Positions 1 to 11,944 of a stretch of DNA of 64,000 nt are shown here, one piece after another (position 1 is the stretch's first letter; the number at the start of each line of letters is the position of its first letter). Under the pieces are notes generated by a model, which worked only from the letters and a program-made list of their open reading frames with translations, was not told the DNA's origin and did no database searches. The DNA is from Antedon mediterranea (Eukaryota; Echinodermata; Crinoidea; Comatulida; Antedonidae). The stretch is taken from positions 17,365,001 through 17,429,000 of the forward strand of contig NC_092673.1 of the NCBI RefSeq assembly GCF_964355755.1, in the 5' to 3' direction. Position numbers and translations under genes: made by a program.

Positions 1-387
1 ATTTGCGCCATATTCAAGAGTTGATGTAATTATCAAGAGGGGCTTATAGGCATAGCCTAGCCTCGACTCCGGACCCAGCATTGCTGAGCTCCGGAAACAA
101 GTAAACAAGTAAGTAAGTAAACAAGTATACAATAGCGTGACCGGGCGTGTTGGTGTTTACGCGTTTTCACGTAGGATAGTTTAATAATATTCCTATATTT
201 AACTTGTTTCTGGTAAAACAAATAAATGTTAATGACATTTAACATTTTTTCCTATTAATAACATGTATCTTATACTAATTTATATCATAAAAACAATACT
301 TAATTTACCGGGCGTAGAGTAGTACACGGGCAATGGTAAAGAATAGGCCGTGCTGAGTAACGATTCGTTGACTTTTGGTCTTGCTGT
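1..387. other. Noncoding, AT-rich
   Basis: No supported gene. A short run of GTAAGTAA-like repeats occurs near 100-125. The only open frame (57-245, minus) has no family resemblance, no splice context and low-complexity start, so it is not annotated. Confidence 0.5.
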
Positions 388-1035
388 GTTAGGCCTTTTT
401 TGTGAACTAACTTAGCATGTTAGTAAATAATTGTCTGTAAAAGTGAATGTACACTAGTTTGTTAATAAATATGTATTATAAAATAGTTTACAATTGCAAA
501 ACTATTATCATAATTCTATTTAATGTGACATGTATAATATCTATTAAATCAAGTCTTATTTAGTATGTATACATCCGCCCTTATGAGGGCGGGCATCACT
601 TTCTGGAGCTCTCTGTTACAAATTTCTCATGCAAAAATCGCGGAATACTCATTCTTGTGATATATATTCTCTGGTAATCTATAGAATAATAGAAATTTGT
701 AACAAAGCGTGGATGCCCGCCCTCATGAGGGCGGATGTATACAGACTAAAGAAGACTTGATTTGACAGATATTATGTCATATTAAATAGAATTATGATAA
801 TATATATAAATTTGATTTCTTTTAATTTAATTTATATTGTTAAATGTTTATGTCTCATCTTGTATTTTTGTGAGGGTCCGTAATGGTTAGCTTCGGCTGG
901 ATGGACCACCCTCATAAAATATTGTTGAAATAAAAATAAATAAAACATTTTATAAAACATATTTAATAACAAACTAGTGTACATTCACTTCTACAGAAAA
1001 TTATTAAATTAGTTCACAAAGAAAGACCGAACCAC
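388..1035. mobile_element. Foldback (long inverted repeat) element
   Basis: Two arms of roughly 200 bp are imperfect reverse complements. The left arm (about 390-590) reads through GTGAACTAAC, GTGAATGTACACTAGTTTG and CATCCGCCC. The right arm (about 720-1030) reads the complements in reverse order. The loop (590-715) itself has inner complementary stretches (TTACAAATTTCT and AGAAATTTGTAA). No protein is encoded. It is probably a nonautonomous foldback or MITE element. The right arm is interrupted by a LINE-like tail at 803-945. Confidence 0.7.
803..945 (+). mobile_element. LINE 3'-end fragment inside a foldback arm
   Basis: This segment has no partner in the left arm, so it is an insertion into the right arm. 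It contains a short imperfect hairpin around GAGGGTCC...GGACCACCCTC and ends in an A-rich (AAATAAATAA) tail, as the 3' ends of CR1/L2-type LINEs do. Only the tail is present and the family is uncertain. Confidence 0.55.
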
Positions 1036-1741
1036 AATAACAAACATATATTATCCAAATAGCATTTAATATGATGTATTGTTAGCATGTAGTTGAACAT
1101 TTGTTATCATAGAAACATTACCGGTGGTCCAGGCTTAGATTAGTTTAACCGTCACAAAAAGTTATATACATCCTGACTTATGGTGGCGCCCTACCACATG
1201 GACAATATTACAGACAGGGAAAACTGCGGATTACTCATTCTTCTGATATTCTTTAGTAAAACAAAAATAACATGCGTTTTTAGGGGATTTCAGGATACCA
1301 TGTTAATTAAAGAATCGTACCTCCTGAATGGAGGATCGTATTTAAAACCGCACTATAAAGATTGTCTGACCACCTGTTGAAATACATCCCATATGAATCA
1401 AAGAAGAATACATTCTGGTCAAGAGGGCCACATAAGCATTAATGCTTTAAGTCTCTAAAGGTAAATCCAGGACGAGGTAGTTGATGACAATCACTATCAT
1501 CAGGCCTAAATATTGGTTTAAGAGGATATCAGTCACCTTTAATTTTGGTATTCGTATGGCACTCCACAATCTATCTGCCATGCCATGCTTTTGATTATTT
1601 TGAACTAGGGTTAGGTAGTGCCATTGTTAACCCACTCACAGTTCATCCTCATTATCACTTTGGTAATAGTAGTGTACAATGACAGAGTATTGACTAAGTT
1701 CATTTTATTATCACTCTGTGTAAATATAACCAAAATGGTAA
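1036..1741. other. Noncoding, nothing recognised
   Basis: Only two short open frames overlap here (1180-1380 plus; 1611-1817 minus). Neither shows a domain, and the second runs into the adjacent MITE. No RNA gene or repeat array is visible. Confidence 0.4.
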
Positions 1742-1743
1742 TA

Positions 1744-1929
1744 CAGTCAACTCTCCCAATACCGGACTCTCTGAAAACCAGAAACTCTCCCAATACCAGA
1801 CTTTTTTTGAGGACCAAAAGGTCCCAAATTTATTTTTACCATTAAAAACACATTCCGAATACCAGACTTTCCGGAAAACCAGACTTATTTGGCCGGCCCA
1901 AAGGTGTCCGGTATTGGGAGAGTTGACTG
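1744..1929. mobile_element. pogo/Tigger-like MITE, copy 1
   Basis: The 186-bp element has inverted ends, CAGTCAACTCTCCCAATACC on the left and its complement on the right, flanked by TA dinucleotides. Ends beginning CAGT with an ACTCTC box and a TA target duplication are typical of pogo/Tigger (Tc1-mariner) elements. There is no transposase. Confidence 0.8.
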
Positions 1930-1990
1930 TAGTACAGAGAGTTATAAACTGCTGTGTGTTCTATTTATTATCTTTGTTTAACATTAGAAT

Positions 1991-2268
1991 ACAATGTTAA
2001 TATTAAATCTATGGTAAAGATTATCTATAAACAATTGTATAACAGGAAATCAATAAACAAAACAAACAAATCATTAATAACAATGTTAATATTAAATCTG
2101 TGGTAAAGATTATCTATAAACAATTGTATAACAGGAACTCAATAATCAAAACAAACAAATCATTAATATTAATAACAATGTTAATATTAAATCTGTGGTA
2201 AAGATTATCTATAAACAATTGTATAACAGGAACTCAATAAACAAAACAAACAAATCATTAATAACAAT
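1991..2268 (+). repeat. Three ~90-bp tandem copies
   Basis: Three direct copies start at about 1991, 2080 and 2175. Each carries ACAATGTTAATATTAAATCT followed by GGTAAAGATTATCTATAAAC. The same trio recurs in the duplicated unit at 3237-3514. Confidence 0.85.
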
Positions 2269-2379
2269 TTCTACCCTGGTTTTCTGTATAAGTGTTATAA
2301 TGAACTTGTTATCATATAAATTGTCCGACCAGAGCAATATGTAAAAAAATTTATTTAGATTATAAAGATAATAAATGTT

Positions 2380-2520
2380 TGCTAAAGTCTTATGACTGAA
2401 CCAGACCAGATCAAATGTGAGATAACAAATTACCTACAGTCTTTAATATGACTATGTATAGTCCCCTGAACCAGACCAGATAAAATGTGAGATAACAAAT
2501 TACCTATCAGAGGTCCATGT
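2380..2520 (+). repeat. CCAGACCAGAT repeat family
   Basis: Two direct ~65-bp copies contain CCAGACCAGAT, AAATGTGAGATAACAAATTACC and GTCTTTAATATGACTAT. The family also occurs in the second 1,246-bp unit and again at 44745-44905, so it is dispersed. No coding capacity. Confidence 0.6.
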
Positions 2521-2989
2521 AGCCCAACAGAAGATTAACCAAAAATGAAATTTCAAATAAAACCAATTTTGACAAATATAGTCAGGGCCGTACACAGGAT
2601 TTTATTTGAGTGGATGCGGATTAATATATTTTGGACCATTTTCATAATATTGAGTGAAGACGATAAGACCCTATAAAATGTGGACCTTTTGCAATTTGGC
2701 GGGGTGGGGGGGGGGGGCTGCGTACGACCCTGATAGTGACCCATGAAACCCAAAAAAAGAGAGCACATCAACCAGATCTAACATGGGATACCACATAAGA
2801 CTAAATTAAAGTATTCATTGTGAATACCTGTTTTAACACCCACTTAATAGCGTATGTGGACTTGTATCGGAATGGATGACACAATTGGGGGGGAGGGGGG
2901 GATGTCATGATAGTGACCCATGAAACCCAAAAAAGAGAGCACATCAACCAGATCTAACATGGGATACCACATAAGACTAAATTAAGGTA

Positions 2990-3175
2990 CAGTCAACTCT
3001 CCCAATACCGGACTCTCTGAAAACCAGAAACTCTCCCAATACCAGACTTTTTTTGAGGACCAAAAGGTCCCAAATTTATTTTTACCATTAAAAACACATT
3101 CCGAATACCAGACTTTCCGGAAAACCAGACTTATTTGGCCGGCCCAAAGGTGTCCGGTATTGGGAGAGTTGACTG
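2990..3175. mobile_element. pogo/Tigger-like MITE, copy 2
   Basis: Same element as at 1744-1929, carried along by the 1,246-bp tandem duplication. It sits immediately at the junction between the two units. Confidence 0.8.
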
Positions 3176-4235
3176 TAGTACAGAGAGTTATAAACTGCTG
3201 TGTGTTCTATTTATTATCTTTGTTTAACATTAGAATACAATGTTAATATTAAATCTATGGTAAAGATTATCTATAAACAATTGTATAACAGGAAATCAAT
3301 AAACAAAACAAACAAATCATTAATAACAATGTTAATATTAAATCTGTGGTAAAGATTATCTATAAACAATTGTATAACAGGAACTCAATAATCAAAACAA
3401 ACAAATCATTAATATTAATAACAATGTTAATATTAAATCTGTGGTAAAGATTATCTATAAACAATTGTATAACAGGAACTCAATAAACAAAACAAACAAA
3501 TCATTAATAACAATTTCTACCCTGGTTTTCTGTATAAGTGTTATAATGAACTTGTTATCATATAAATTGTCCGACCAGAGCAATATGTAAAAAAATTTAT
3601 TTAGATTATAAAGATAATAAATGTTTGCTAAAGTCTTATGACTGAACCAGACCAGATCAAATGTGAGATAACAAATTACCTACAGTCTTTAATATGACTA
3701 TGTATAGTCCCCTGAACCAGACCAGATAAAATGTGAGATAACAAATTACCTATCAGAGGTCCATGTAGCCCAACAGAAGATTAACCAAAAATGAAATTTC
3801 AAATAAAACCAATTTTGACAAATATAGTCAGGGCCGTACACAGGATTTTATTTGAGTGGATGCGGATTAATATATTTTGGACCATTTTCATAATATTGAG
3901 TGAAGACGATAAGACCCTATAAAATGTGGACCTTTTGCAATTTGGCGGGGTGGGGGGGGGGGGCTGCGTACGACCCTGATAGTGACCCATGAAACCCAAA
4001 AAAAGAGAGCACATCAACCAGATCTAACATGGGATACCACATAAGACTAAATTAAAGTATTCATTGTGAATACCTGTTTTAACACCCACTTAATAGCGTA
4101 TGTGGACTTGTATCGGAATGGATGACACAATTGGGGGGGAGGGGGGGATGTCATGATAGTGACCCATGAAACCCAAAAAAGAGAGCACATCAACCAGATC
4201 TAACATGGGATACCACATAAGACTAAATTAAGGTA

Positions 4236-5074
4236 TTGTGAATACCTGTTTTAACACCCACTTAGTGTATGTGTATCAGAATGAATGACACAATTGCAGC
4301 AAATGCATAACTAACCAATTAGTTAATGATATGACTAGAAACCTACTTAAACAAATTAATTTCAAAAAAATAAAAGTTACAGTTATTTGGCTAAAAAATA
4401 TAATTTGTTATAAACTAGAAATCTAGCTAGTCAACACCAAAGTAAAAGATTAGGTCTCTTTAAAATACAGTGTGTGGTATTATGTTTGGACACAAGAAAA
4501 CCAAGTTTTTATGGAAAATCTTTATAGCCTCAATACTTCTGGGGAATTAGAAGGTGATCCATGCAAACTTCAGAAGTTTAGAAGAAAATAAAGTGCAAAG
4601 GCTTTGAGTAAGAAATAGAAAAATGTGAAACTAGAGAAATAAAGGAGGATAAATTATGTTTTTTAATAATTTTTCTGTATATAACATACTCAATGTTTGA
4701 CAATTTCATAGCTAAAATAATTTTTGTCAGAGATTTTTCTTATGAAAAAAAGTAATTGTTCAGTAGGAGTTGATCAGGAATTGTGTTTCATTTCGGAATC
4801 CTTTTAGCCATGTTTGTTTTTGTACTTGAGAAAAATGTTATGCAGATTGTCAACAAGCTTACATTGATAAAAACAAGGGGCCTGATTATTATTAATGACC
4901 GTTGTGTGTTTGTGTTTACTGTTTGCCTGTTGCCCCTAGATACAGCCAAACAAATTGTATTAAAATCATTATCGTCAGTTTAATATTAACTTTGTACTGT
5001 ATTTAAACAAAAGATAAAGTAAAAATCATCTGATTGTTTGAAACATGTATAAAGGTTATAGAAATGTTTGGTTA
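4236..5074. other. Noncoding, nothing recognised
   Basis: AT-rich sequence without a supported gene or repeat. The open frame at 4783-4983 (plus) is hydrophobic but has no family resemblance, and I do not call it a gene. Confidence 0.4.
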
Positions 5075-5690
5075 TTACTTTATGATCCATTTATTAAAAG
5101 ACTAAAATGCACTGCTTCCCCAGGGCTGTTAGTCAGGGTATTTGTGTGGGTATTGTACTACCTTACTTTATGATCCATTTATTAATAGACTAAAATGCAC
5201 TGCCTCCCCAGGGCTGTTAGTCAGGGTATTTGTGTGGGTATTGTACTACCTTACTTTATGATCCATTTATTAATAGACTAAAATGCACTGCTTCCTAGCA
5301 GGGCTGTTAGTCAGGGTATTTGTGTGGGTATTGTACTACCTTACTTTATGATCCATTTATTAATAGACTAAAATGCACTGCTTCCCCAAGGCTGTTGGTC
5401 AGAGTATTTGTGTGGGTATTGTACTACCTTACTTTATGATCCATTTATTAATAGACTAAAATGCACTGCTTCCCCAGGGCTGTTAGTCAGGGTATTTGTG
5501 TGGGGTATTGTACTACCTTACTTTATGATCCATTTATTAATAAACTAAAATGCACTGCTTTCCCAGGGCTGTTAGTCAGGGTATTTGTGTGGGGTATTGT
5601 ACTACCTTACTTTATGATCCATTTATTAATAGACTAAAATCCACTGCTTCCCCAGGGCTGTTAGTCAGGGTATTTGTGTGGGGTATGCAG
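5075..5690 (+). repeat. 88/89-bp minisatellite, about 7 copies
   Basis: Direct repeats begin TTACTTTATGATCCATTTAT and end with GTGGGTATTGTACTACC. Copies differ by single bases and by a GGG/GGGG change that sets the period at 88 or 89. The same array, in the same flanking context, has about 11 copies at 58699-59665. Confidence 0.95.
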
Positions 5691-6682
5691 TAATACGATA
5701 GTTTAGTTTAGTTCTGTAGTTATAAGGCTTTATATTTCACATGACAGAAGATTGTAAAAATCTGTTGAATCAGTAAGTTTGTCTAACCTGCATAACATAA
5801 TGTCACACTCATTTTGGTAGAAATACACCAGGAGTAGATCCAGGATTTAGAGGGGAGGGGTAATAATAGACTGGGGAAAGAAGCCTACAGAAAGAAGCCT
5901 AGGCCCCATGGTTCTAATCAAAATGTTAAAATGTCTTCTTTCGCCATGCTTTTATAAAGTCTGCCACCATTTAATTTTTATGATTTCGGACCTCAAAAAA
6001 TGGCAGTGCAAAATAACACTTTTGGTTTTTAATAATAAATGAACAATAAATGATATAATTATTAAATAAAGAATTGTTTATCTCATAATAAATATATTTA
6101 ATTCAAAATAAAGTTCTGTTCTTATTGTAATATCCATTTTTTAAAATCCATAATTGTTATTTAAAAATATTTAGTATAAAGCTGGTAGACTGCTCACATT
6201 AAAATACAGACAGTAGTTTTTGTTTCATTATGCAAAATATGATTTTTTTTGAATTAATAATTTATAATTAGGTGATACATTTAATATCTATAGCTTCTAG
6301 TGCATTCTCCATACAAATACCAATTTCTGATAAATCAAATGAATGTGATGTGAAGTAGGATTGGCTTTCCCATGGATATCTTTTTTCCTTCTTGATATAC
6401 CTGAGTACCAATAATTAACCAATATATAGGCCAATAAATAATATTATCAATACTATTATCACAACATAAAATGGCATAGTAGGCCTCTATTAACCAAACA
6501 GAGCCTCCTAATTAGCCTTAATATAAATTGTTTTTTATACCTACAGTAAACAATTCCTGGTAATCAAAATACACATTATTATCCTAAAGCACAAAATATT
6601 ATTAACAAATATATCCATGACACTTTGTTAATTTTATTTAATCAGCAAAGCATCTACTATGAATTAAAAATATACATAGTTA

Positions 6683-8230
6683 TTTATTTATTTATTTATT
6701 TCGTTTTCTTTCAGTAGGGTAGCCCTCTCAGTAATAAAACTGCTCTTCCGAGGGGCCCTACGGCACATTTAAACAAAATTTGAAAACAACTTAAACTAAA
6801 CTTAAACTAAAACTTAAACTAAAACTAAACTTCAATGCATGTTCTCATTATTATTATAACTTTTATACCACATATTTAAATATATTTCACTGGAACCATC
6901 CTAGACCACCGGCAACAATAAATGAATCTTAAGAAGTGATTTAAAACGGTTATAATTGTTTTGTTTTCTTAATTCATAAGGTAGGCCATTCCAGAGTGAA
7001 CTTCCATAATAAACAAAACTACGTTTGTATATTTCGAGGTTACATCTGGGCAAATACAACAGATTATTTCCATAGTTTCTGGTTTGAATATTGTGTACAC
7101 TACTAATATATTGCAAAACATCACATAAGTATGAAGGTACAGATTCTTGTAAACATCTAAATGTTGTACAAATTGTATGATATTCAATTCTTGTCTTAAT
7201 TGTTAGCCAACCTAAATCATAATGCATTTGTCTAACAGGAGTTCGAATATCAGCACCTAGTATTAATCGTGCAGCTCTATTTTGTACCCTTTGCAATTTT
7301 AAAATATGGGCGTTTGAACCAGTACCCCAGACTGTTGAACAATAGTCAATATGTGATAAAAATAGAGCATTGTATAATCTTTTAATAATTTTAGGAGATG
7401 TAAAACTTTTCAATCTATAAAATAGATGTAGAATTTTTGATAGTTTTGCACATATAGAATCAATATGTACTTTCCATGAGAGTTGTTCATCAAATGTAAG
7501 TCCCAAATATTTAAACGTTTCAACTTTCTCTATCGGAATGTTATCAAAAATTACTGTTTCATCTGTTGTTTTATTAACACGTGCATGAGTACCAAAAAGC
7601 ATGTATTTGGTTTTATCAATGTTTAGAGTTAATTTATGTTTATCTAACCATTGTTTTACATTTTCCAACTGTTCAGTTAAAACTGTTGTAAGCTCTTCAT
7701 TTGATTTACATGCATAAAAAAGCGCAGTGTCGTCTGCATAGAGGACTGTTTTACAAATCCCATCAACACTATCATGTAAGTCATTTATGTATAAAATAAA
7801 CAACAAAGGGCCAAGAATTGAGCCTTGTGGTACCCCATAGTTGACATTTAAAATTTCAGATTTTTTTCCATTAAAATTTACAAATTGTTTGCGATTTTTT
7901 AAATAATTACTGAACCATGCAAGCTCAGTGTTTATCATTCCAAAGGTGCATAATTTACGTAATAAAATATCGTGGTCTACCGTATCAAACGCCTTTTTTA
8001 GGTCAAGAAAAATTGCTCCAGTTACCAAGCCATTATCAATATTTTTATATATATAATTGCATACATCTATCAGTGTAGTAGAAGTTGAATGTAACGACCT
8101 AAAACCAGATTGATTTTTACATAATAAATTAAACTCATTTATATGATTCATAACTTGATTATGGATGCATCTTTCAAAAACTTTCATAACAATAGGTAAT
8201 AACTTGATTATGGATGCATCTTATGCATGC
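6683..8230 (-). mobile_element. 5'-truncated LINE retrotransposon
   Basis: The insertion is defined by comparison with the empty paralogous site near 60626. The 3' end faces left and carries an (AAAT)n tail, seen as TTTATTTATTTATT on the plus strand. Just inside is a GC-rich 3' untranslated hairpin (CTCTTCCGAGGGGCCCTA). The element keeps only the C-terminal part of the reverse-transcriptase protein and lacks the endonuclease. A short GTTA may be the target duplication. The microsatellite tail and protein motifs suggest the CR1/L2/Jockey side of LINEs. Confidence 0.85.
6901..8187 (-). CDS. LINE reverse transcriptase, 5'-truncated (428 codons open)
   Basis: Reverse transcriptase of a non-LTR retrotransposon, which would copy the element's RNA into a nicked chromosomal target. 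Visible motifs in order: SGFR...HST fingers (about residues 28-36), the palm aspartate in FLDLKKAFDTVDH (about 61-73), GVPQGSILGPLLF (about 118-130), the catalytic YADD box (about 149-152), a KYLG thumb-side motif, and the C-terminal region typical of LINEs with RVQNRAARLI. The frame is open throughout, so the copy is fairly young. It begins inside the RT domain: the endonuclease and the N-terminal part of RT are missing, so it cannot mobilise itself. The first Met is merely the first in the truncated frame, not a native start. Confidence 0.92.
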   Translation of the reverse strand: MKVFERCIHNQVMNHINEFNLLCKNQSGFRSLHSTSTTLIDVCNYIYKNIDNGLVTGAIFLDLKKAFDTVDHDILLRKLCTFGMINTELAWFSNYLKNRKQFVNFNGKKSEILNVNYGVPQGSILGPLLFILYINDLHDSVDGICKTVLYADDTALFYACKSNEELTTVLTEQLENVKQWLDKHKLTLNIDKTKYMLFGTHARVNKTTDETVIFDNIPIEKVETFKYLGLTFDEQLSWKVHIDSICAKLSKILHLFYRLKSFTSPKIIKRLYNALFLSHIDYCSTVWGTGSNAHILKLQRVQNRAARLILGADIRTPVRQMHYDLGWLTIKTRIEYHTICTTFRCLQESVPSYLCDVLQYISSVHNIQTRNYGNNLLYLPRCNLEIYKRSFVYYGSSLWNGLPYELRKQNNYNRFKSLLKIHLLLPVV

Positions 8231-8239
8231 GTTATGTGA

Positions 8240-9665
8240 TGTTTTGTTCCAAAATCAATAAATCTTATAGTGTACTAGCGCAAGCAAGTACTTCTGTACA
8301 CTTTGCACATCAATAATTCACCATCAATGCAATTACATTTTTAAAAATATAAGAAAACGTATTTTGTTGCTCCTAATCTATACTTTACATGCATTAATGG
8401 AGATAATTTTGACACAATTTGATTTGTATATCACATGACTTTTAAATTTAACCCAACGTTGTAACTCTTTATATATGGCTCTGGCTCCGCTCATAATTCA
8501 TTCGTTTACATTCGTTGAATAGGAATTATGATATCTTCCTAATACTATCTTGTTTAAATGAAGTTTGCAAACGATAGATAGGTAAACAAGACTTATATTT
8601 TCTATTAAATAGGCTAGCATGCAAGACTGATTAGGAAGTCATGTGACGCACAGAAGCAGTGAAAGAGGTGTTGGTAATTTGCATGACAATAAACACTAGT
8701 AGTAGCGTTCTTTGAGGTGAAACTGCGCAGTCGGACTGATGGACCAATGGATGCAGGACTGTTTCCAGACATGTGTAATCCTCAAGAGTGACTATAAGGG
8801 TACCAACAATTCTGTTGTTCAGATTCAGTTGTATTTTGTAGTGAGTTTTTATATTTTATTTATTTTTTTTAATATTTCATAATAGGCATGCAGTAAATTG
8901 ACTTACACCAGTAGCCAGTTAGTAACAATGTAAAACTTGGTTTAGTGGTTGATTTCCAAATGGAGGATGTCGGATTTTTGTCATGGAAGAAAATATTTGA
9001 AAAGTCTAGTAATTTAGATTTCATTACTACTCTGGGGTGGATCTAGACATTTTCGAGAGGGGTGGGATGGGGGGTCCCACAAGAAAAGGGCACTTCCGGG
9101 ACTGAGTATTTGAGCCACAGGAGAAGCAAATTTTGTTAAATCGATCCATCGATCAAAATTCATGTATTTAACCTTATGACACCTTAAGAAAATTACAATG
9201 AGTCATATTTGGCTTGTTGTGTCTTTTTGTTTACATTTTCTCTCCCTTACGACGCACAATTTAGTATTTGAAACGATCTCCTTTACTACCCCTCATGCGG
9301 CCACTGATCGGTAGCCACCTGCACCTGTAAAATTTAGGGGGTGGGGGGGGGGGTCCACCCTTGCTACTACTATTCAACCTGCTAGTGGCGGTTTCATCGC
9401 TGTTGGTTGTGAACTGAATAAAATAAATAAAATAAAATAAGTGTATCTTTACCATTTGATTGGCTCATTCCATACCACACATACAGTATCATGCATAATT
9501 TTCTTCAATGTCAATGACTGAGGTACTATTGCATGATGATGATAACTTAACTTTAATATTCTAAAATTAATCAGTATTCTAAATTTTTTTATTTTTCATT
9601 CTTCAGGACATTTTAATTTAAATTAATAATTAATTTAAACATAATTATGAGTTAGAAATTCTAAA
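8240..9665. other. End of unit U1 and noncoding spacer
   Basis: 8240-8860 continues U1. It includes a block with GCAAGACTGATTAGGAAGTC and a GTGAGT donor-like word near 8840 that recurs in the other units. 9030-9360 holds G-rich runs (GGGGTGGATCTAGAC; GGTGGGGGGGGGGG) that resemble transposon debris. No gene is seen; the frame at 9261-9455 is a poly-C artefact. Confidence 0.4.
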
Positions 9666-10163
9666 GTTCTGTACTTTGAGCTAAGAGTGTAATAATGAGT
9701 ACAAGTCCCACAATCTCCCTTTTGATGATTGGATGATATTTTGTATTTGTTCTGTACTTTGAGCTAAGAGTGTAATAATGAGTACAAGTCCCACAATCTC
9801 CCTTTTGATGATTGGATGATATTTTGTATTTGTTCTGTACTTTGAGCTAAGAGTGTAATAATGAGTACAAGTCCCACAATCTCCCTTTTGATGATTGGAT
9901 GATATTTTGTATTTGTTCTGTACTTTGAGCTAAGAGTGTAATAATGAGTACAAGTCCCACAATCTCCATTTTGATGATTGGATGATATTTTGTATTTGTT
10001 CTGTACTTTGAGCTAAGAGTGTAATAATGAGTACAAGTCCCACAATCTCCATTTTGATGATTGGATGATATTTTGTATTTGTTCTGTACTTTGAGCTAAG
10101 AGTGTATTAATGAGTACAAGTCCCACAATCTCCATTTTGATGATTGGATGATATTTTGTATTT
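9666..10163 (+). repeat. 83-bp minisatellite, 6 copies
   Basis: Six nearly identical direct copies begin GTTCTGTACTTTGAGC and end GATGATATTTTGTATTT. Variants are CTCCC/CTCCA and one GTATTAA, grouped toward the right end. This suggests stepwise expansion. Confidence 0.95.
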
Positions 10164-11845
10164 TTTTAATGCATTAATACATTTTTATGGTTGTGAGACT
10201 GTTTGACAACTGTTTAAATTGAAGTTTGCTGCAATATTAGGAGAAATATTTTGTGCAGTAAGGTTAATTGCAAATAATTTCACCTGATTCCTTCCCACCA
10301 TGCATTGTGCAATGCCGTTCCTCGTGATATCAAGCTATTTGTCATAAACCTTATTTAAGTTGAAAGGTTACTCCACAAATTTACTAATAAATATTATAAC
10401 CATTGTACTTATGATTATAAGACAGATGACTGGTAAACCTAAATTTGTAATTTGAAAAATCCAGGGTGCTGATAAATAATGATTTGCTGTGATTTTCTGG
10501 GTCTGTTACCCCTAGCAACAATATATTCTGCCAAAGCCCATTTCAAAATGTGTGATCAATAGATGGTTCATAAATTATATAGTATGTAGAATATTAACAA
10601 AATTGTTGACCAAATAACTGATACGTTTTTCTGATACTCACAATTGCCTAGAGGGATGTTTTTGCTCTTTTTTTGGGGTGTTAAGTATAGCGGCCAAACT
10701 GAATGGCAGCCATTTGTTGTGTATTAATTAAAGAAAAGTTATAATTGCCGTTTGGGAAAATGAATCCACAAAACAATGTTTCCAGTTGTCGATCAATTAT
10801 TATGAACAAAATAAGAGACCATGGCCAGTTTTTATCAACTTGGTGATAAACTTAGATTTTACAATCGTACAATGTACACAATAGGCTTTAACAAATAACC
10901 GTTTAAAAGTCTAAAGTTTGATATGCTGTAATGTTAGCATACAGGTCATCTTCATGCAGTAACGTAGCATTTAATGCAAAGGTTTCTGTCTGATGGGATT
11001 ATGTTTTTTACCTGACGTAAGTATGAAATACATTCAATGCTGCTGAATTAGCTTTTCAGTATGTATACACTTTCACCAGTTTTATGTTCAACAGTCTGAA
11101 ACTGAATTCCATTTGTATTTCCAGTAGGCCAGACCCGTTGCCAGGGAGGTTCTTGGCGGCCCCCTGGCCTCCAGCCTACAGTTGCTCGCTTCGCTCGCAA
11201 GATATTTGGTGTCAAGAAAACCCCCCCTCTGATGCATTCTAGCTACGGGCCTGTAGCGGTCCTTTAACAGAGGTAGTCCCTTTTAAATATTAAAGGTGGT
11301 CGCTAACAAGGGTGGTTGCTTACGATCAGAGTGCTAAGTTTTGAAAGCCGATCACTTACGAGAGGTGGATAGACTGACGGCAAGTAGAGAAATACATTTG
11401 CACATGATTTAGACATTTAGGTTTGTAAAATATATAATATTTTATTAGCTGGCGATATTAACTACATTAGCTGTGAGGCAATTTTCGTTACTACATTACC
11501 TGTTGAGTTGTACATTAGTATAATGTTGATTTTTATTTGATAAATAAGCTGTTGGTGTTTCTACATCATTAGCTAGTTCTAGGTTTTATTATATGGGTGG
11601 ATTTGACTTTTCTACACTAGCAGTTTTGAACAGGGCCTAGTTTAGTTAGTTTAAATGGAATGCTACAAGTTGTATTATTTTTTTTAAATTTATCGTTTTG
11701 TGTACTAAAGTGGCAGCATAATCAGTATTTATTTTTACCAGATGTCCAGCAAGGGTAATGTCCCAATTGGTAATTGCCACAATTGTCAGGTCAACCTCAA
11801 AACAGCGGCTCTCGGGACCGGGAGAGTTGTATGATTTGTTTTTAT
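10164..11845. other. Noncoding spacer with transposon-like debris
   Basis: No supported gene. 11120-11260 is locally GC-rich (GGCGGCCCCCTGGCC, then CTCGCTTCGCTCG), unlike its surroundings, and looks like an inserted element fragment. 11260-11360 contains degenerate relatives (GGTGGTCGCTAAC) of the ~130-bp repeat that follows. Confidence 0.35.
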
Positions 11846-11849
11846 TATT

Positions 11850-11935
11850 TTTTTTTTTTTGAATGCGCCTTGAGCACTCTGTGGTATGTGCGCTATAAAA
11901 ATCCTGTTATTATTATTTGTTATTATTTCACCTTT
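11850..11935 (+). mobile_element. LINE/SINE 3' tail
   Basis: The sequence GAATGCGCCTTGAG, then GTGCGCTATAAAAATCC, ends in (TTA)n. It matches the well-known 3' terminus shared by L2-type LINEs and partner SINEs. Only the tail is present. Confidence 0.6.
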
Positions 11936-11944
11936 TAGTCGTGT

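Larger units (their letters stand above)
1742..4233 (+). repeat. Perfect 1,246-bp direct tandem duplication
   Basis: Positions 1742-2987 recur at 2988-4233. I saw no difference in the stretches compared, including the poly-G runs and an identical 72-codon open frame at 2553 and 3799 (minus). Each copy starts with the same inverted-repeat MITE. Within each unit an ~83-bp block (GTGACCCATGAAACCC to GACTAAATTA) occurs twice. The near-identity means either a very recent duplication or an assembly duplication. Confidence 0.9.
5690..8860 (+). repeat. Large duplicated unit U1
   Basis: Flanks of the 88-bp array and downstream sequence match 59665-61210 (unit U5) over long stretches. Examples are the words near GTTCTGTAGTTATAA, ATGTGAAGTAGGATTGGC and GTGATGTTTTGTTCC. 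U1 is interrupted by a LINE insertion at 6683-8230, which is absent from U5. The unit ends with a block (8600-8850) also found in U2 and U3. No host gene is seen inside it. Confidence 0.8.

Noticed and set aside
2553-4017. Two identical 72-codon minus frames with a PPPPTPP run
   Set aside because: Arise from G-homopolymers in a duplicated noncoding unit.
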